Source: Hypomyces perniciosus
Lineage: Eukaryota > Ascomycota > Sordariomycetes > Hypocreales > Hypocreaceae
NCBI GenBank assembly: GCA_008477525.1
Contig: SPDT01000013.1
Location: 1,949,554 to 2,013,553, forward strand
Direction: 5' to 3'
Length of the DNA stretch: 64,000 bases
The notes beneath the pieces were generated by a model. The model searched no databases. It was not told where the DNA came from and saw nothing but the letters and a program-made list of their open reading frames with translations. Below, piece after piece: positions 8,825-19,080 of the stretch (the first letter of the stretch is position 1; every line of letters begins with the position of its first letter). A program made the translations under genes and the position numbers.

Positions 8825-9979
8825 TTACTGCAAGAACTTGACGTGCGGATACTGGTTATTTGGTCCTGTAACCAGTCCTGGCGCCTTGCCTTCCAATATA
8901 AATGCGAAAAAGTCTCTCGCATAGGTCGCCAGTGTCTGAATCTCCAGAAGACCATCGATAGTGCCGAATTCCGGTGAGCTCGTGCCTACTAAATCGGCAA
9001 GAAGCTTGAGGTCTGACAGTCCACGATGCTGTGAACCACTCATTTCTAAACGTTTCTTGAAGCCTCGCAGCCGGGGCCACAGCTCTGCCCATGTTGCGTC
9101 CGGCTCGGCGTCCGGCTCATCAGATTGCCACAGAATAAGTGGGCGGTCAAATCCAACACGGGGCGCAGGACCGAAAAGCGTTCCGTCCAAGTTTATGCCC
9201 CCTTTGAAGCGTTCATCTTGCAGCAGAGCCGTAACAGCCGTTGCGCCTCCGAAAGAGTGGCCCCAGATACCCACATTCTTCATAGAGGAGGGGTGCACGT
9301 TGTGTGAGAATATGAGTTGACTGAGAGTTGTGTTGGTGCTTAGTTGATCCAGCACAAATCTTACGTCTGCAGTTCGAATAGTGAGGCTTCGTTCGAGGTG
9401 TTCATCCGTATCTTGTGCTTCTTCAGCGATAAAGGCCGCGGAGCCATCGGGAAACTGCACTGCAATAGCATCATATGGATGATCCACCGTGACAATAATG
9501 AAGCCGTAACTGGCGAGGAACTGTGAGATGATATTATACCAGAAGCGTGTGAAACCCAGGCCAGGACTGAAGATAATAAGAGGAAAAGATGAAGTCCGTT
9601 GAAATGTTTTAGTCTCATTTTTTGGTAGTCCGTAGGTCACGTCGGTATTACAAGCTTGCAGAAAGAAGCGGGAGAAGTCAATGGTGAAGTTTGAAGGTGG
9701 AGGTGCAGATTCGTAGACGGCTGTCAGAAATGCAGCCACGTCTGGGGGCATATATGGTGATTTGCACGCTGATACATCCTCAGTGACGGGTGAAAAGACA
9801 GAAATCATAAGACGACGGTGCTCGGGTTCTTTGGAGAATATCTCTGCACGAGAAAAGTCGTCTAGTTGTGAGGTGCGGATCGTGATATTGTAAGGGCCGG
9901 GTGCTCGAGGAAGAATGACATCCTGCGCCAGCGAGCCTGTGGCTAACAGTCCGAGAAGGAGATGCCGAGTTGCAGGCAT
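8825..9979 (-). CDS. Secreted PAF-acetylhydrolase-like alpha/beta hydrolase
   Basis: Single exon, 384 residues from the ATG at 9977-9979. It starts MPATRHLLLGLLATGSLAQD, a clear signal peptide. The frame stays open 13 codons further upstream, but only to a TTG, so this ATG is preferred. The sequence fits platelet-activating-factor acetylhydrolase / plasma PLA2 group VII, which cleaves the short acyl chain at sn-2 of oxidised or acetylated phospholipids. Seen: a FPLIIFSPGLGFTRF oxyanion-loop region, nucleophile motif GHSFGG (Ser242), INLDG acid (Asp265) and GSQHRGLSD (His318), in the same order and contexts as the human triad. Four or more N-x-S/T sites support secretion. Length is near the family norm and the frame is undamaged, although transposons lie on both sides. 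Substrate is inferred; a related lipase or esterase is possible. Confidence 0.88.
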   Translation of the reverse strand: MPATRHLLLGLLATGSLAQDVILPRAPGPYNITIRTSQLDDFSRAEIFSKEPEHRRLMISVFSPVTEDVSACKSPYMPPDVAAFLTAVYESAPPPSNFTIDFSRFFLQACNTDVTYGLPKNETKTFQRTSSFPLIIFSPGLGFTRFWYNIISQFLASYGFIIVTVDHPYDAIAVQFPDGSAAFIAEEAQDTDEHLERSLTIRTADVRFVLDQLSTNTTLSQLIFSHNVHPSSMKNVGIWGHSFGGATAVTALLQDERFKGGINLDGTLFGPAPRVGFDRPLILWQSDEPDAEPDATWAELWPRLRGFKKRLEMSGSQHRGLSDLKLLADLVGTSSPEFGTIDGLLEIQTLATYARDFFAFILEGKAPGLVTGPNNQYPHVKFLQ

Positions 9980-10527
9980 GACAATAGAATGGCCAGGTGT
10001 CGATGAGTAAATGCGCAAGCAATTGTTATCGAATAGCTGTATAGGAATGATACCTAACTCTGAGTTCGGGCACTACGGGCATATTTAAACTAGAATGTTT
10101 TCTCAAGTTTGCTAGGCAGGGCTGTGCTGTGTTCCTCCTTCCGGGGCGTAGAAGGCTGCGTTATTCCTCTAATGGGGTGGAATCGGGCGGAATACGAGTA
10201 ATGCAGCTGGACAGGGGATGAATTACCAATCGACACATAGAGAGCACTTAATCAGGAAGAAGTTCCAGAGCGCCAAGATGTCTCATCACATGTGTGTCGC
10301 AAGATTGTTTCCCAAGGCAGATAGTCTGAGGCTGACAGGTGTCTTAACCTCAAATTGCCAAGAGGCAACTGCATCCACTCTTAGAGGCCGAGTAAATTAC
10401 AGAGCAGTTAACGCAACCTGTCAAATATTGTTACCTATTGTTATACACTAGCTGCGGGGCGATTGATTCAGCTTCTCTTTGGACCACTAGGTTGAGCCAC
10501 TAAATGTGACCCTGTGGATTAGATAAT
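9980..10527. promoter_or_regulatory. Upstream region of the esterase gene
   Basis: Ordinary-composition DNA upstream of the esterase start, with no convincing gene. It should hold the esterase promoter (reading leftward), but no CAAT, TATA or other specific element stands out clearly. A GC-richer island at about 10135-10190 (CCTTCCGGGGCGTAGAAG and GGGGTGGAATCGGGCGGAAT) is the most promoter-like part. A 77-codon plus-strand frame here has no recognisable feature. Confidence 0.35.
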
Positions 10528-10587
10528 GGGTCTATTTGAGGGTCCAGGCCCGACCGGACCCTGAAAAAGCAATCCATGCATAGACCC
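10528..10587. repeat. Nested inverted repeat, possible hAT-type terminus or MITE remnant
   Basis: Outer arms GGGTCTAT (10528-10535) and ATAGACCC (10580-10587) enclose inner arms AGGGTCC (10539-10545) and GGACCCT (10556-10562) around AGGCCCGACC. CAGGGTCC-GGTCGGGCC-like ends occur in hAT transposons, so a DNA-transposon terminus is one reading. A transcription-terminating or cruciform hairpin is another. No matching second terminus was found nearby. Confidence 0.35.
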
Positions 10588-10918
10588 CACAAATATTTCT
10601 TTATCTTTATTATACTACAACTAAAATATTTACGCCCCCCTTCGCCGAGGGTTCCAAGTTCCGAGTTACAGACTAATAAGGTTACCGGACATTCTGGTAG
10701 TAGATGGACATTATTGATGTCAGCCAACTATACTAAAAGTAAATGGCAGGGGGATAAGAGTATACTAGTAAACATATACTGTAAGGCTTATAAATATCAG
10801 GTTAATAAAAGACCTATATCTTGATTATTAATTATGTAATAGTATTAAAGTATAGTTTGATATAGAATATAATAAAGAGTAATATTTTCTTGAACTAAGA
10901 ATAAATATATAATATTGA
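10588..10918. other. Transition from gene-bearing to transposon DNA
   Basis: No gene is visible. GC-containing sequence (about 10625-10760) gives way to AT-rich sequence ending in ATTGA at 10914-10918. That is the left target duplication of the Z solo LTR whose right half lies 33.5 kb away at 44493. Confidence 0.45.
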
Positions 10919-10959
10919 TGTTAAAAACGGAGGGCTAGAAGCAAGGATTTTAATATAAG
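10919..10959 (+). mobile_element. Left 41 bp of solo LTR Z, split by Gypsy Y
   Basis: Begins TGTTAAAAACGGAGGGCTAG, the same start as the LTR copies at 46408 and 49520. It stops at the Gypsy Y insertion (target duplication ATAAG at 10955-10959) and resumes at 44488/44493. The complete LTR is flanked by ATTGA on the left (10914) and ATTAA on the right (45025), a 5-bp duplication with one RIP-type change. It is therefore a solo LTR rather than an element end. Confidence 0.8.
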
Positions 10960-11131
10960 TATCACGGCACGGAAAGGCAGGTCAGGGCAAATATCGTTAT
11001 TGTGCGGTAGAGAGCGAGAAAGCCCTGAGGCTCTACGGAAAGCTATAGCTAGGAACGCGTTAGGGCCTAGTCACGTAACTGGGGCTTACGTAACAGGGCG
11101 TCAATATCGCGTCACAGTCGGTGCCGTAACA
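10960..11131 (-). repeat. 3' LTR of Gypsy Y
   Basis: 172 bp, plus-strand TATCACGG...CCGTAACA. About as long as and highly similar to 44316-44487, with mostly C/T and G/A differences. Both contain GAGAGCGAGAAAGCCCT and ACGCGTTAGGGCCT blocks. Long frames crossing either LTR (near 11000-11275 and 44350-44550) are artefacts of the repeat. Confidence 0.88.
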
Positions 11132-11147
11132 GTACCCCCCCTCTTCA
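11132..11147 (-). other. Polypurine tract of Gypsy Y
   Basis: Minus strand reads GAAGAGGGGGGGTAC directly before the 3' LTR. This is the expected position and composition for the plus-strand DNA primer and confirms the minus orientation. Confidence 0.75.
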
Positions 11148-14100
11148 TCACGCTATTCGACCGCGAATGGCTATATTGCTTGCATAAATCGAAATTCCGG
11201 GTAATCCATCTTAATACTTCCAATATAAAAGTAAATAGGGCGAATTATACAGTTCTTAATATCAGTAATATATAGTTTAGTTATAGGCTTTAGCGCAGTA
11301 TAATTTTTAATTAGCGCTCCGCGGGCATTAATTTCTTTCTAGCTATTTCCTCCTTTTCCTTTTTTATAATTCCTTTTAATGCCTATTATAGTAAGCCCAG
11401 CTTCTTTAGGTTTCTCCTGTAGAAGTTTTATATTACCCTCTCTTAGCTTTATAGGTCTTTAACTAATTGCTATATAGCAGTATAGTATTTCTATTTAATA
11501 AAGTAATAGAATCTATTATCGGTATAACAATATAAAAGTGCTTTAAACTCCTATTTCTCTTATACTTTATCTATACTATTTTCTCTTTCCAGTATTCTGC
11601 TTTAAATATTCTTTAACTTAATTTTATTAATTATTTTTTACTTAAAATGCAATAAAATAACTATTTTAAATTGCAAGAGGGAGTTATATAAAACTAAGAA
11701 AATCTTTATGCCTTCTAGTAGGCTAATAGTATAAGCTTATAGGTATACCTTTATTATTATATAAGGCCCTACCTATTTATTATCTAGCTTCTTTATTAGC
11801 CAGTTAATTTTTATATTTTGCATATAAATAAAGACTTCTTGCTTAATAGTATAGACTAGTAATGCCCTTTTCTGCGCGTTTACGTTTTCTTTATATCTTT
11901 TTCTTAAGGCTTTAGCGAAAGCTTTTAGCTGTATAATAATATATTCGAATCGCTTAGTAATAATATTAGTATAGAAGAACTTTCTTTTCTTTACTATAGA
12001 AAGGTTTAATAGGTAGGGCTATAAAGGCTTTATCTTTAGGCAAGGGTTAAAACTATAATTAGCGAAAAATAGTAATATACTAATAGTTTTAAATACTATA
12101 TTATTTATAGCGAATTTGGCCAATAAAAGCTAATAGGCCTAGTTATCCTAGTAACAGTTAATAAAAGCTTACAGGTATTATTTTATACTTATATTAATTC
12201 TTTTAGTTTAGCAATTAATTTTAAAGTAAAAGGCTAATAATTATTTTAATATAACTTTTAATTACTTTAAAAGTTATTCCTAGAATTCTAATATAAACTA
12301 TATACTATAGTTTAATATAATATTATTAAATATATTATAAAGGCAGTAAATTTTATTAATAAACGTATTAGCTAGCTCTTTTATTAATAGTAAAGTAATA
12401 AATATAAAATAATATATTTATATAAAGCAGTAAACTATTACTAATAAATATTTATAGGTAATATTATAGTAGTAGGATTTAGGCAGTAGTATAATATAAT
12501 TAATAAAGATATTTAACTATATATAAAATAGGATTAGTAATAGTTAAAAGAAGCCTTATAGTAAAGATTGCAAGGCCTTTATTTTAATATATAGTTTATA
12601 GGCTTATATAAATACTTTAATATCTCTTAAGATCTATAGCTATTAATATATCCAGCTAATAAAGTTTAAAGTTTTAAACCTGCTTAGGTATTTAGCTAGG
12701 CCGCTTAAATAGTTTCTAAATAGGATTTATATATAAAGCTTATTATTGGGGGGAATAAAAAGCTGCTTTTAGTAGTAAATTCTGCTATTTATTATTTAGC
12801 AGTTATTTATTGCAATCTAGAATTCTCTGCAGAGCTGTTTTAGCGATTAATAGATATTAAAGTTTTAAAGTGCAGTTACAATTTCTCTTACTATAGTATT
12901 TTATTTATATACTACTGCAATTAAGTTATCGATTAGTCTATTTTCTGCTAGTATTATTATAGCTATAAGGGCAGCCTTTATAGACAGTTTAATATTTAAT
13001 AAGACTTTTTCTTAAAATATTGCTTAAGCTTTAAGGCTAAAAGAACTTTGTAAAAGGATAATATATTGCCTGTTTTTAATTTAGTTATTAAAGGGGTTTA
13101 ATTTCGCAGGCCTATCTTCTACTTTTCTACTTAAAGTATTAAGCATTATAGCCTTAAAGCTAAGTGAATAGATAATATAAAAGTTAAAGCTAAAAAAGAA
13201 TTTAAACTATTAGATTTACTGTTAGTTTAAGGCTTTTATTAAAGTAAAGTATTTAAAGTTTTTATAGTCTATAATAATATTAAACTTTTATAAGCTTTAT
13301 AATTCTAAGCGCTACTCCTTTATTACTTTAATAATAGCTAAAAGTTTTTTATTATAGATTTTATAATTATATTTTTAAGTATTATACTTTACAGAAAAAA
13401 ATATAATAAAGTATAAAATGCCTTTTTTATTATACTATAATAGGATACTGCCTAATAGTTAGTTAAAGGCATTAATTTTAAAGACTATTTATTTATTATA
13501 GTTAAAAAGGGCTAAAAGTGGGGCTAATTTAAAGGTATATTTAATTAAGTTAAAGGCTTCCTGCTATTTCTTTTTTTAAGTATATAATTAATCTTTTTTT
13601 AAAAGTTTATTTAATAGTATAACTATTTTAAAGTATTTTTAAATAAAATAGTAATAGAAATTTATAAAGTTAAAGAACTTTCATAAGTCTTTTACTCTTT
13701 AAATAGTTACTAGTTTAATGTAGCTTTAACTTTCTCAGGATTTATTTCTAGTCCCTTTAAAGTAATAATTAAGCTAAAGTATATTATCTTTATTATTTTA
13801 AACTTATATTTAATAATATTAATTTAAAGGCTAATATTTTAAAAGCAGGCTATTACTTTATATATATATTTTTAATACTCTTTTTAATATAATAAATATA
13901 TAAAGATATTATTAAAGTATACTATATAAATATAGTTAAAGAGGTTATAAAAAGTACAGTTAATATAGTATTAAAATATAGTAAGTATATTATAAAGGCT
14001 AAAAGGTATAATTAATATCTCGAAAAGGCTAAACCTTATAATAAACGCTATTTTTTATATATCCCTTTTAGCGATATAAAGGTTATTAAATACAGTAATA

Positions 14101-14318
14101 ATATTAAGTTTTATATATACTTTTATATAGCTTAAAGCATTAAAAGTTTCCTAGATTAATAATAATAGGTATTGATTTTTAATAGTAATATTATTTAACC
14201 TTTCGTAATTTTAATAGATAAAACACTGCCTTTTAGTTTTGCAGTTAAAAGGAAAAAAGCAGTATATTATATTTGCGATTTATAAATAAATCTTTTCGCT
14301 AAGTTATTATTTAATTAC
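11148..14318 (-). pseudogene. Gypsy Y pol, C-terminal part: RT palm, RNase H, integrase remnants
   Basis: Minus-strand reading at 13985-14070 gives KIAFIIRFSLFEILIIPFSLYN followed by an ATF and YIN remnant (normally [29 protein letters not shown]). The YVDD region follows near 13890-13920. At about 13700-13800 comes LKGLEINPEKVKA, the post-palm block that leads into the connection domain. RNase H and integrase should occupy the rest down to 11300, but they are too decayed to place motif by motif. Many stops come from TGG or CAA/CAG codons. The N-terminal half continues at 29045 across the Copia insertion. Confidence 0.8.
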
Positions 14319-14584
14319 TGTGGCGGAGCGCGGTACAGCTATATAGAGTATAGAGAGATAGGAAACAAAGCTTGATTCTATAAAAGAGAATATACTGTAG
14401 TGGCCTTACTATATATACACATAGCCAATATAAAGAAGAAGCTGTATACAGGCGCTTTATAAGCGCCTGCATAGTTTAACATATTGCTTATATAATATAT
14501 ATATCAGCTTATATCTGCTTATATAGTAAATAAAAGCTCCCTAGCGCTAGTAAGCAGTAAGGCCCCGGCCTATTTAACCTAATA
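14319..14584 (-). repeat. 3' LTR of Copia D-A, with adjacent polypurine tract
   Basis: 266 bp. Minus strand begins TATTAGGTTAAATAGGCC (TG altered to TA) and ends GCTCCGCCACA. It is preceded in element sense by AACTGGGGGGTA (14585-14596), the polypurine tract. The same LTR family occurs at 17270, 24134, 28774, 46518 and 62351, with a fragment at 59235. Confidence 0.9.
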
Positions 14585-14596
14585 TACCCCCCAGTT

Positions 14597-16000
14597 AATA
14601 AAGCTATTCCCAGTACCCTATTAACTGCTATCCTAATTTATCTATAGTGTTATAACTAACTGGCCGCGCTTTTAAAGCCTCTTTTACTTAGTTAAAAGCT
14701 CTTTATTGTAAATATATATTAATATTCTATTATAAAGGTGAAAGGAATATAAGTGCTGTAGCTATTATTAATTTATGATAATAGGAAGTTAAATAATAAA
14801 GCTCCTTAAATAGGTAAATTAGTCTTAAATAGCGAGAATAGGTATATTAGCTGCCCCCTAGCCCTATTTTTTACTTTTCTTTTTCAGTTATTAATATTAA
14901 TAGCAGTATAGCTCCTGCTGTAAGTATTATACTTTTAACTAATCCCTTTCGCGCTATATATTTATTAGCTAATAGTAAAATTATAGAAGAAGAATACCTT
15001 GTCGGTAAAGTGTAATTATAGTCGCCCCCTAAAGGTGGCTTATTGCGGCGTTAGTCGCTTAGCTGGCTAAGCGGCCACGCCTATTGCTGCTCCTGCGCCA
15101 GCTCCTATTCTGGCTCCTGCTCCTGCACTGGCTCCTACTCTAGCTTTTACTCTTATACTGGCTAGTCTAGCCTAGTTAAAGGGTACTGCAGCTTTTGCCG
15201 CTTTTAACGCGCACTATACTGCTACTATTGCAGCTGCTTATAAAGCGCGCCTTACTGTTAAAGCAGCTATTACTTCTACTCTAGCCCTTGCCCCTATTGC
15301 TACTGCTGCTGCTCTAATAGCTGCTCCTGCAGTTATTCCTACTACAGCTACTCCTGCAACTGCCTTTACCTCTACCTCTACTACCGCCACTGCCTCTACT
15401 GCTATACTATTATCCCCTCTTTATAAAGGTTATTTAAAGTCAGTAATTATTAGTAAAAGAGATTTCTTTTAGTATATTTCCATCACCTACTTTTAGCAGT
15501 ATACTATTTACTTTAGTAATAATTATTAATATACCTTTTAATAAACTTTTTTTTAATTTGCCTATATTGCTTCATTTAATTATATATTTTATAGTCATTT
15601 AGTGCTTATATTAATTATATACTGGCTCTTTTAAGCTATAAGTAAAGAGGATAATTAAGTAAATATACTCTCTTTTCTTTATATACTTATAAGTTTATAT
15701 AATTAAATAGTAATTTAATATAAAAAGGTATTGCGCCTTTAATTTAACCTATTAAAAGAAGAGAACTCGGTTTACTTTAAAGAGGCTACTGCTTTAAGTA
15801 GTAGTAATAATAATAATAATACCTTTCGCGTATAGGTATATAAAGACTAGAAAACTTTTAGAAAATAATTATTGCAGTAATAGAATATACTTTTATAGCT
15901 GGCGGCCTATAGGCTAAAATTAACTGGTTTCCTGTATTCTGATATATTCTATTTCAATAACTGTATATCTGCTAAGTTTAATAATACTTTAAAGTACTTA
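14597..16000 (-). other. Copia D-A interval between pol and the 3' LTR, with Ala-rich block
   Basis: About 1.3 kb separates the end of pol from the 3' LTR. At about 15050-15460 the plus strand (antisense to pol) reads an Ala/Pro/Thr-rich frame (APAPAPILAPAPALAP, then LSPLYKGYLKS) with a single stop in about 145 codons. The sense strand is also Ala/Val-rich and nearly open. Equivalent sequence in Copia B-C is 23290-23720. I cannot decide whether it encodes a protein or is GC-rich low-complexity sequence that happens to lack stops. Confidence 0.5.
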
Positions 16001-17264
16001 AAGCGCTACTATAATAAAGCTTTAGTAAGCCTATTAGTAAATATAAAGTTAATAGAAAAATAAGAAACTGTAAATAATTTTTTTTAATATTCCTGCTAAA
16101 GCTGTATATTTTATATATTAATATAATATAGGTAAGTATTAATTTATATACTCTCTTTAATTATAAGATATATAGTTAATTAATTATTATAATTAATATT
16201 TTAATTAGCGTTAAAGTTAAATTTTATCTTTTAAAAAAGGTAATATAAATTTATAGCCTTTTTCACTATTTAAGTAAAGGTAAATAGCTTAGCTTTTATT
16301 ATAGATATACTAATAATACTTTAGCGCATTATATTTTATAGGATAAAGGTTAAGAAAAGTATAATAAAATACTTTTAAGATAATCTTTAAGTATTTATAT
16401 TATTAATAAAAGAAATATTACTTAAAGCAGTTAAAACTTATATTTCCCTGCGCCCTTTATATTAAAAAGCTAGGAAATATTATATATATAAATAGCGGAT
16501 TAGCTAGTTAACTGCTTTAAAGTACTTTTTGCTGGGGTTAGTTAAAAACTGTAATAAAGCTAAAGCGCTGTAAGCTATATTAGGCTTTATTATAATAGCT
16601 ATATAAAGTATTAATCCCACTTTCTCCTAATATATCTTAATAGTTACTTTTAAAGCTTACAATATACTTTTCCGGAGCTCTATAATAGGTATTAGAATTA
16701 TAAAAAGCTATATTCTTTTATTAAGCCTAAATTGTTTCGCAATTTTTTTAAAATAGGTTTTATAGGAAAAGTATATTTTATACTTTATATAGTTATAGGT
16801 AATCTTAATCTTTAAAAACTACTATATATCTCTTTTATTATAAAGTTTATACTTTACTTTTAAAGTATTTAATAGTTTAATGTAAAGAGCTTTATTATTA
16901 TAATAATATATAATTAAGATATTATTTATATAGATTATAATAAAGATTTTCCGAGCTTTATTATAAAAGAGATAAGGCTTTTTAAAGCTTAAGATTAACC
17001 CTTATTGCCTTAAGGTTAAAGATAGTTTATTAAACTATAGCTTTAGCGAGTCTTTTAAGCTATATAAAGCTTTTGCAAGCTTTAAATAAATATTCGGCTA
17101 CTTAAAACCCTTAAAGAGTTTATATATAACTAGTTTCAAGTTCTTATCCTTTAAAGTATTAAAAAAAGCGTTTTTAATATTATACTGCTTTAATTTAAGG
17201 TTAAATTTTACTGTAAAAGTAATAAGTATATAGAAAGAATACACTATTAATATAGCTGTATATA
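16001..17264 (-). pseudogene. Copia D-A pol, C-terminal half (RT palm and RNase H)
   Basis: Aligns by eye, in opposite orientation, with 21500-22800 of Copia B-C. The catalytic region lies near 16915-16940: the reverse complement gives an I-Y-I-N-N-like remnant of YVDD. The downstream block KYKL...FLKIKI is recognisable further left. RNase H lies toward 16300. The fragment stops at the TACTC target duplication of the inserted element and resumes at 24405. Confidence 0.75.
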
Positions 17265-17269
17265 TACTC

Positions 17270-17535
17270 TATTAGGTTGAGTAGGCCAGGGCCCTACCGC
17301 TTATTAGCGCTAGGGAGCTCTTATCTGCTATATAAGCAGATATAAGCTAATATATATATTGTATAAACGATGTATTAGACTATGCAGGCGCTTATAAAGC
17401 GCCTGTATACAGCTTTTTCTTTATGTTAGCTATGTATATATATAGCAAGGCCACTACAGCATATTCTCTTTTATAAAATCAAGCTTTGTTTCCTATCTCT
17501 CTATACTCCATATAGCTGTGCCGCGCTCCGCTACA
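17270..17535 (+). repeat. 5' LTR of Copia B-C
   Basis: 266 bp, TATTAGGTTGAGTAGGCCAG...CGCTCCGCTACA. The duplication TACTC lies immediately left, at 17265-17269. It matches the 3' LTR apart from scattered transitions. Confidence 0.92.
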
Positions 17536-17548
17536 GTTATAAGCCCAA
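17536..17548 (+). other. Primer binding site of Copia B-C (initiator tRNA-Met anticodon arm)
   Basis: GTTATAAGCCCAA directly follows the 5' LTR. The complement of the initiator tRNA-Met anticodon arm is GGTTATGAGCCCGG, so the match differs by G-to-A changes of RIP type. This supports half-tRNA priming. Confidence 0.7.
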
Positions 17549-17699
17549 GTAATAACTATTAAAGTTACTAGAAACTTCTACTTTAATATTATAATTCTCT
17601 TTATACCCTTTACCTTTGCCTTTAAGCTATTAAAGCTATCTTTTATAATAGATAGCGCAAAGGATATCGCTTTTATAAAGCTACAATTAATAGTCTAGT

Positions 17700-19080
17700 A
17701 AATTAAATGGATCACTATTCTAACTAACTATATAACTACTATTAAGGTCTAAAATAGGATTAATTTTAATTTCCTTAATTAGCCAAATAACTATTTCCCT
17801 GCTATTAGGCCATTTACTTTAATAAAAGTAAAGGAGTATACAGTATAAGAGTTTGGTCTTAATACCTCTGCAGCAGATATCTCTATTTACTATAATAGTA
17901 TACTTTAAGAGTATTAGTTTAATATTACTTTAAATAAAGAGAAGAGGAAGGCCAGCAATACAATTTTAAATTGGATCTAAAAGACAGTTAACTCCAGTAT
18001 TTATACTTTAGTCTTAGTAGACTTTAAAGCTGCAGCCTTAGCCTTTACTGCTACTAGAGTAGCCTATAATAATAATATAGACTTTAACGCTAAGTTTACT
18101 ATTTGCTAAATCGTTAAGAAGCTTAAAGACTAACTAGCTCTTTGCAAAGATATAATATACAAGGAAGTATACTTATTCTATTAATATATACTATATAAAG
18201 CAGAGCGCGGGAATATTAGGCTAAAAGTGTAATATACCTACTAAGCGTATATCTATATAAGTGCAGTAAAGTATAAGCTTTTAAAGGTTACAGGAATAGC
18301 TTCTTAAATAACTTTCTTTAAAGCTATTAAAGTATACTTTACTTTAAGCTTTACTGCCTATTACTTATACTATATAGACGGCCTAATTGAGAGCAGTAAA
18401 ATAAATAAAATCTTTTGCTTTAATTAGCTTAAATGGCTTTTCTTAAATACTCTAAAGAATACAGAGAACTATACTTATAGCTTTTATATAATATTTAGTA
18501 ACTGCTTTAATAATATATTAGGCAGTAGTAATATATACTTAAAGCCTCCTATTAATAAAGAGTGCCTTTATAGACCTGAAAGGTATACTTAGCCCTTAAA
18601 CAATTACAGCAAGGTATATACTGCATTTACTAAAAGGCCTAATAAAAAAGGGAAATATACTTTTATACCTAAATAGGCTGCAGAGATTCGCGCGCGCCTG
18701 CAAAAAAATAAATAACAGGTTACCTGCAAAAAGCTTAATAAAAGGGGTATTAACTATACTGCCTTAATATAAAAAGAAATAGCTTTAACTATTATAGCTG
18801 CCTTAATCTCCTTAAACTTAATCGATAAAGAAAATGCAAGCCTTACAGTATACTCGACAAGTATATTAATATATATTAATATATAAAATACACTTTACTG
18901 CCTTTTTTAAAGCACCCTTTTTAATATATATAATGCTATTTATTTTATAAATAGCAGGAACTACCTTATTCCTAGCTCCTTTATCTTAAATATAAAAGAG
19001 GACTATATTAAAGTAAAAGGAGCTAGCTATCTAATAATTAAAAAAAGTTATTATCTGCTAAAGGATACTCTCTATAATCT
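17700..19080 (+). pseudogene. Copia B-C gag and protease remnant
   Basis: Stop-ridden plus-strand frame. Gag-like stretch at about 18100-18400: IVKKLKDQLALCKDIIYK followed by YTYQAYICIS. A former zinc-knuckle region follows (KECLYRPERYTQPLNN; CLCG-x-KH-type in active copies), then KGKYTFIPKQAAEIRARLQK at about 18640-18700. Protease at about 18840-19080 retains the outline of an SDSGASxHI start (TVYSTSILIYINIQNT) and a VKGASYLIIKK end, where active enzymes have a G-x-G segment. The order fits Copia Gag-Pol. Confidence 0.7.

Noticed and set aside
9980..10018. Upstream extension of the esterase by 13 codons
   Set aside because: The first codon would be TTG, which is not a normal start in nuclear fungal genes. 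The ATG at 9977-9979 begins a clean signal peptide.
11000..11275. 91-codon plus-strand frame, and a similar one at 44350-44550
   Set aside because: Both lie on the two LTRs of Gypsy Y and share repeat sequence. They are LTR-derived and not genes.
15050..15470. Ala/Pro-rich frame as Copia gag
   Set aside because: It is antisense to pol and lies next to the polypurine tract at the 3' end. The true gag position is beside the primer site at the other end of the element.
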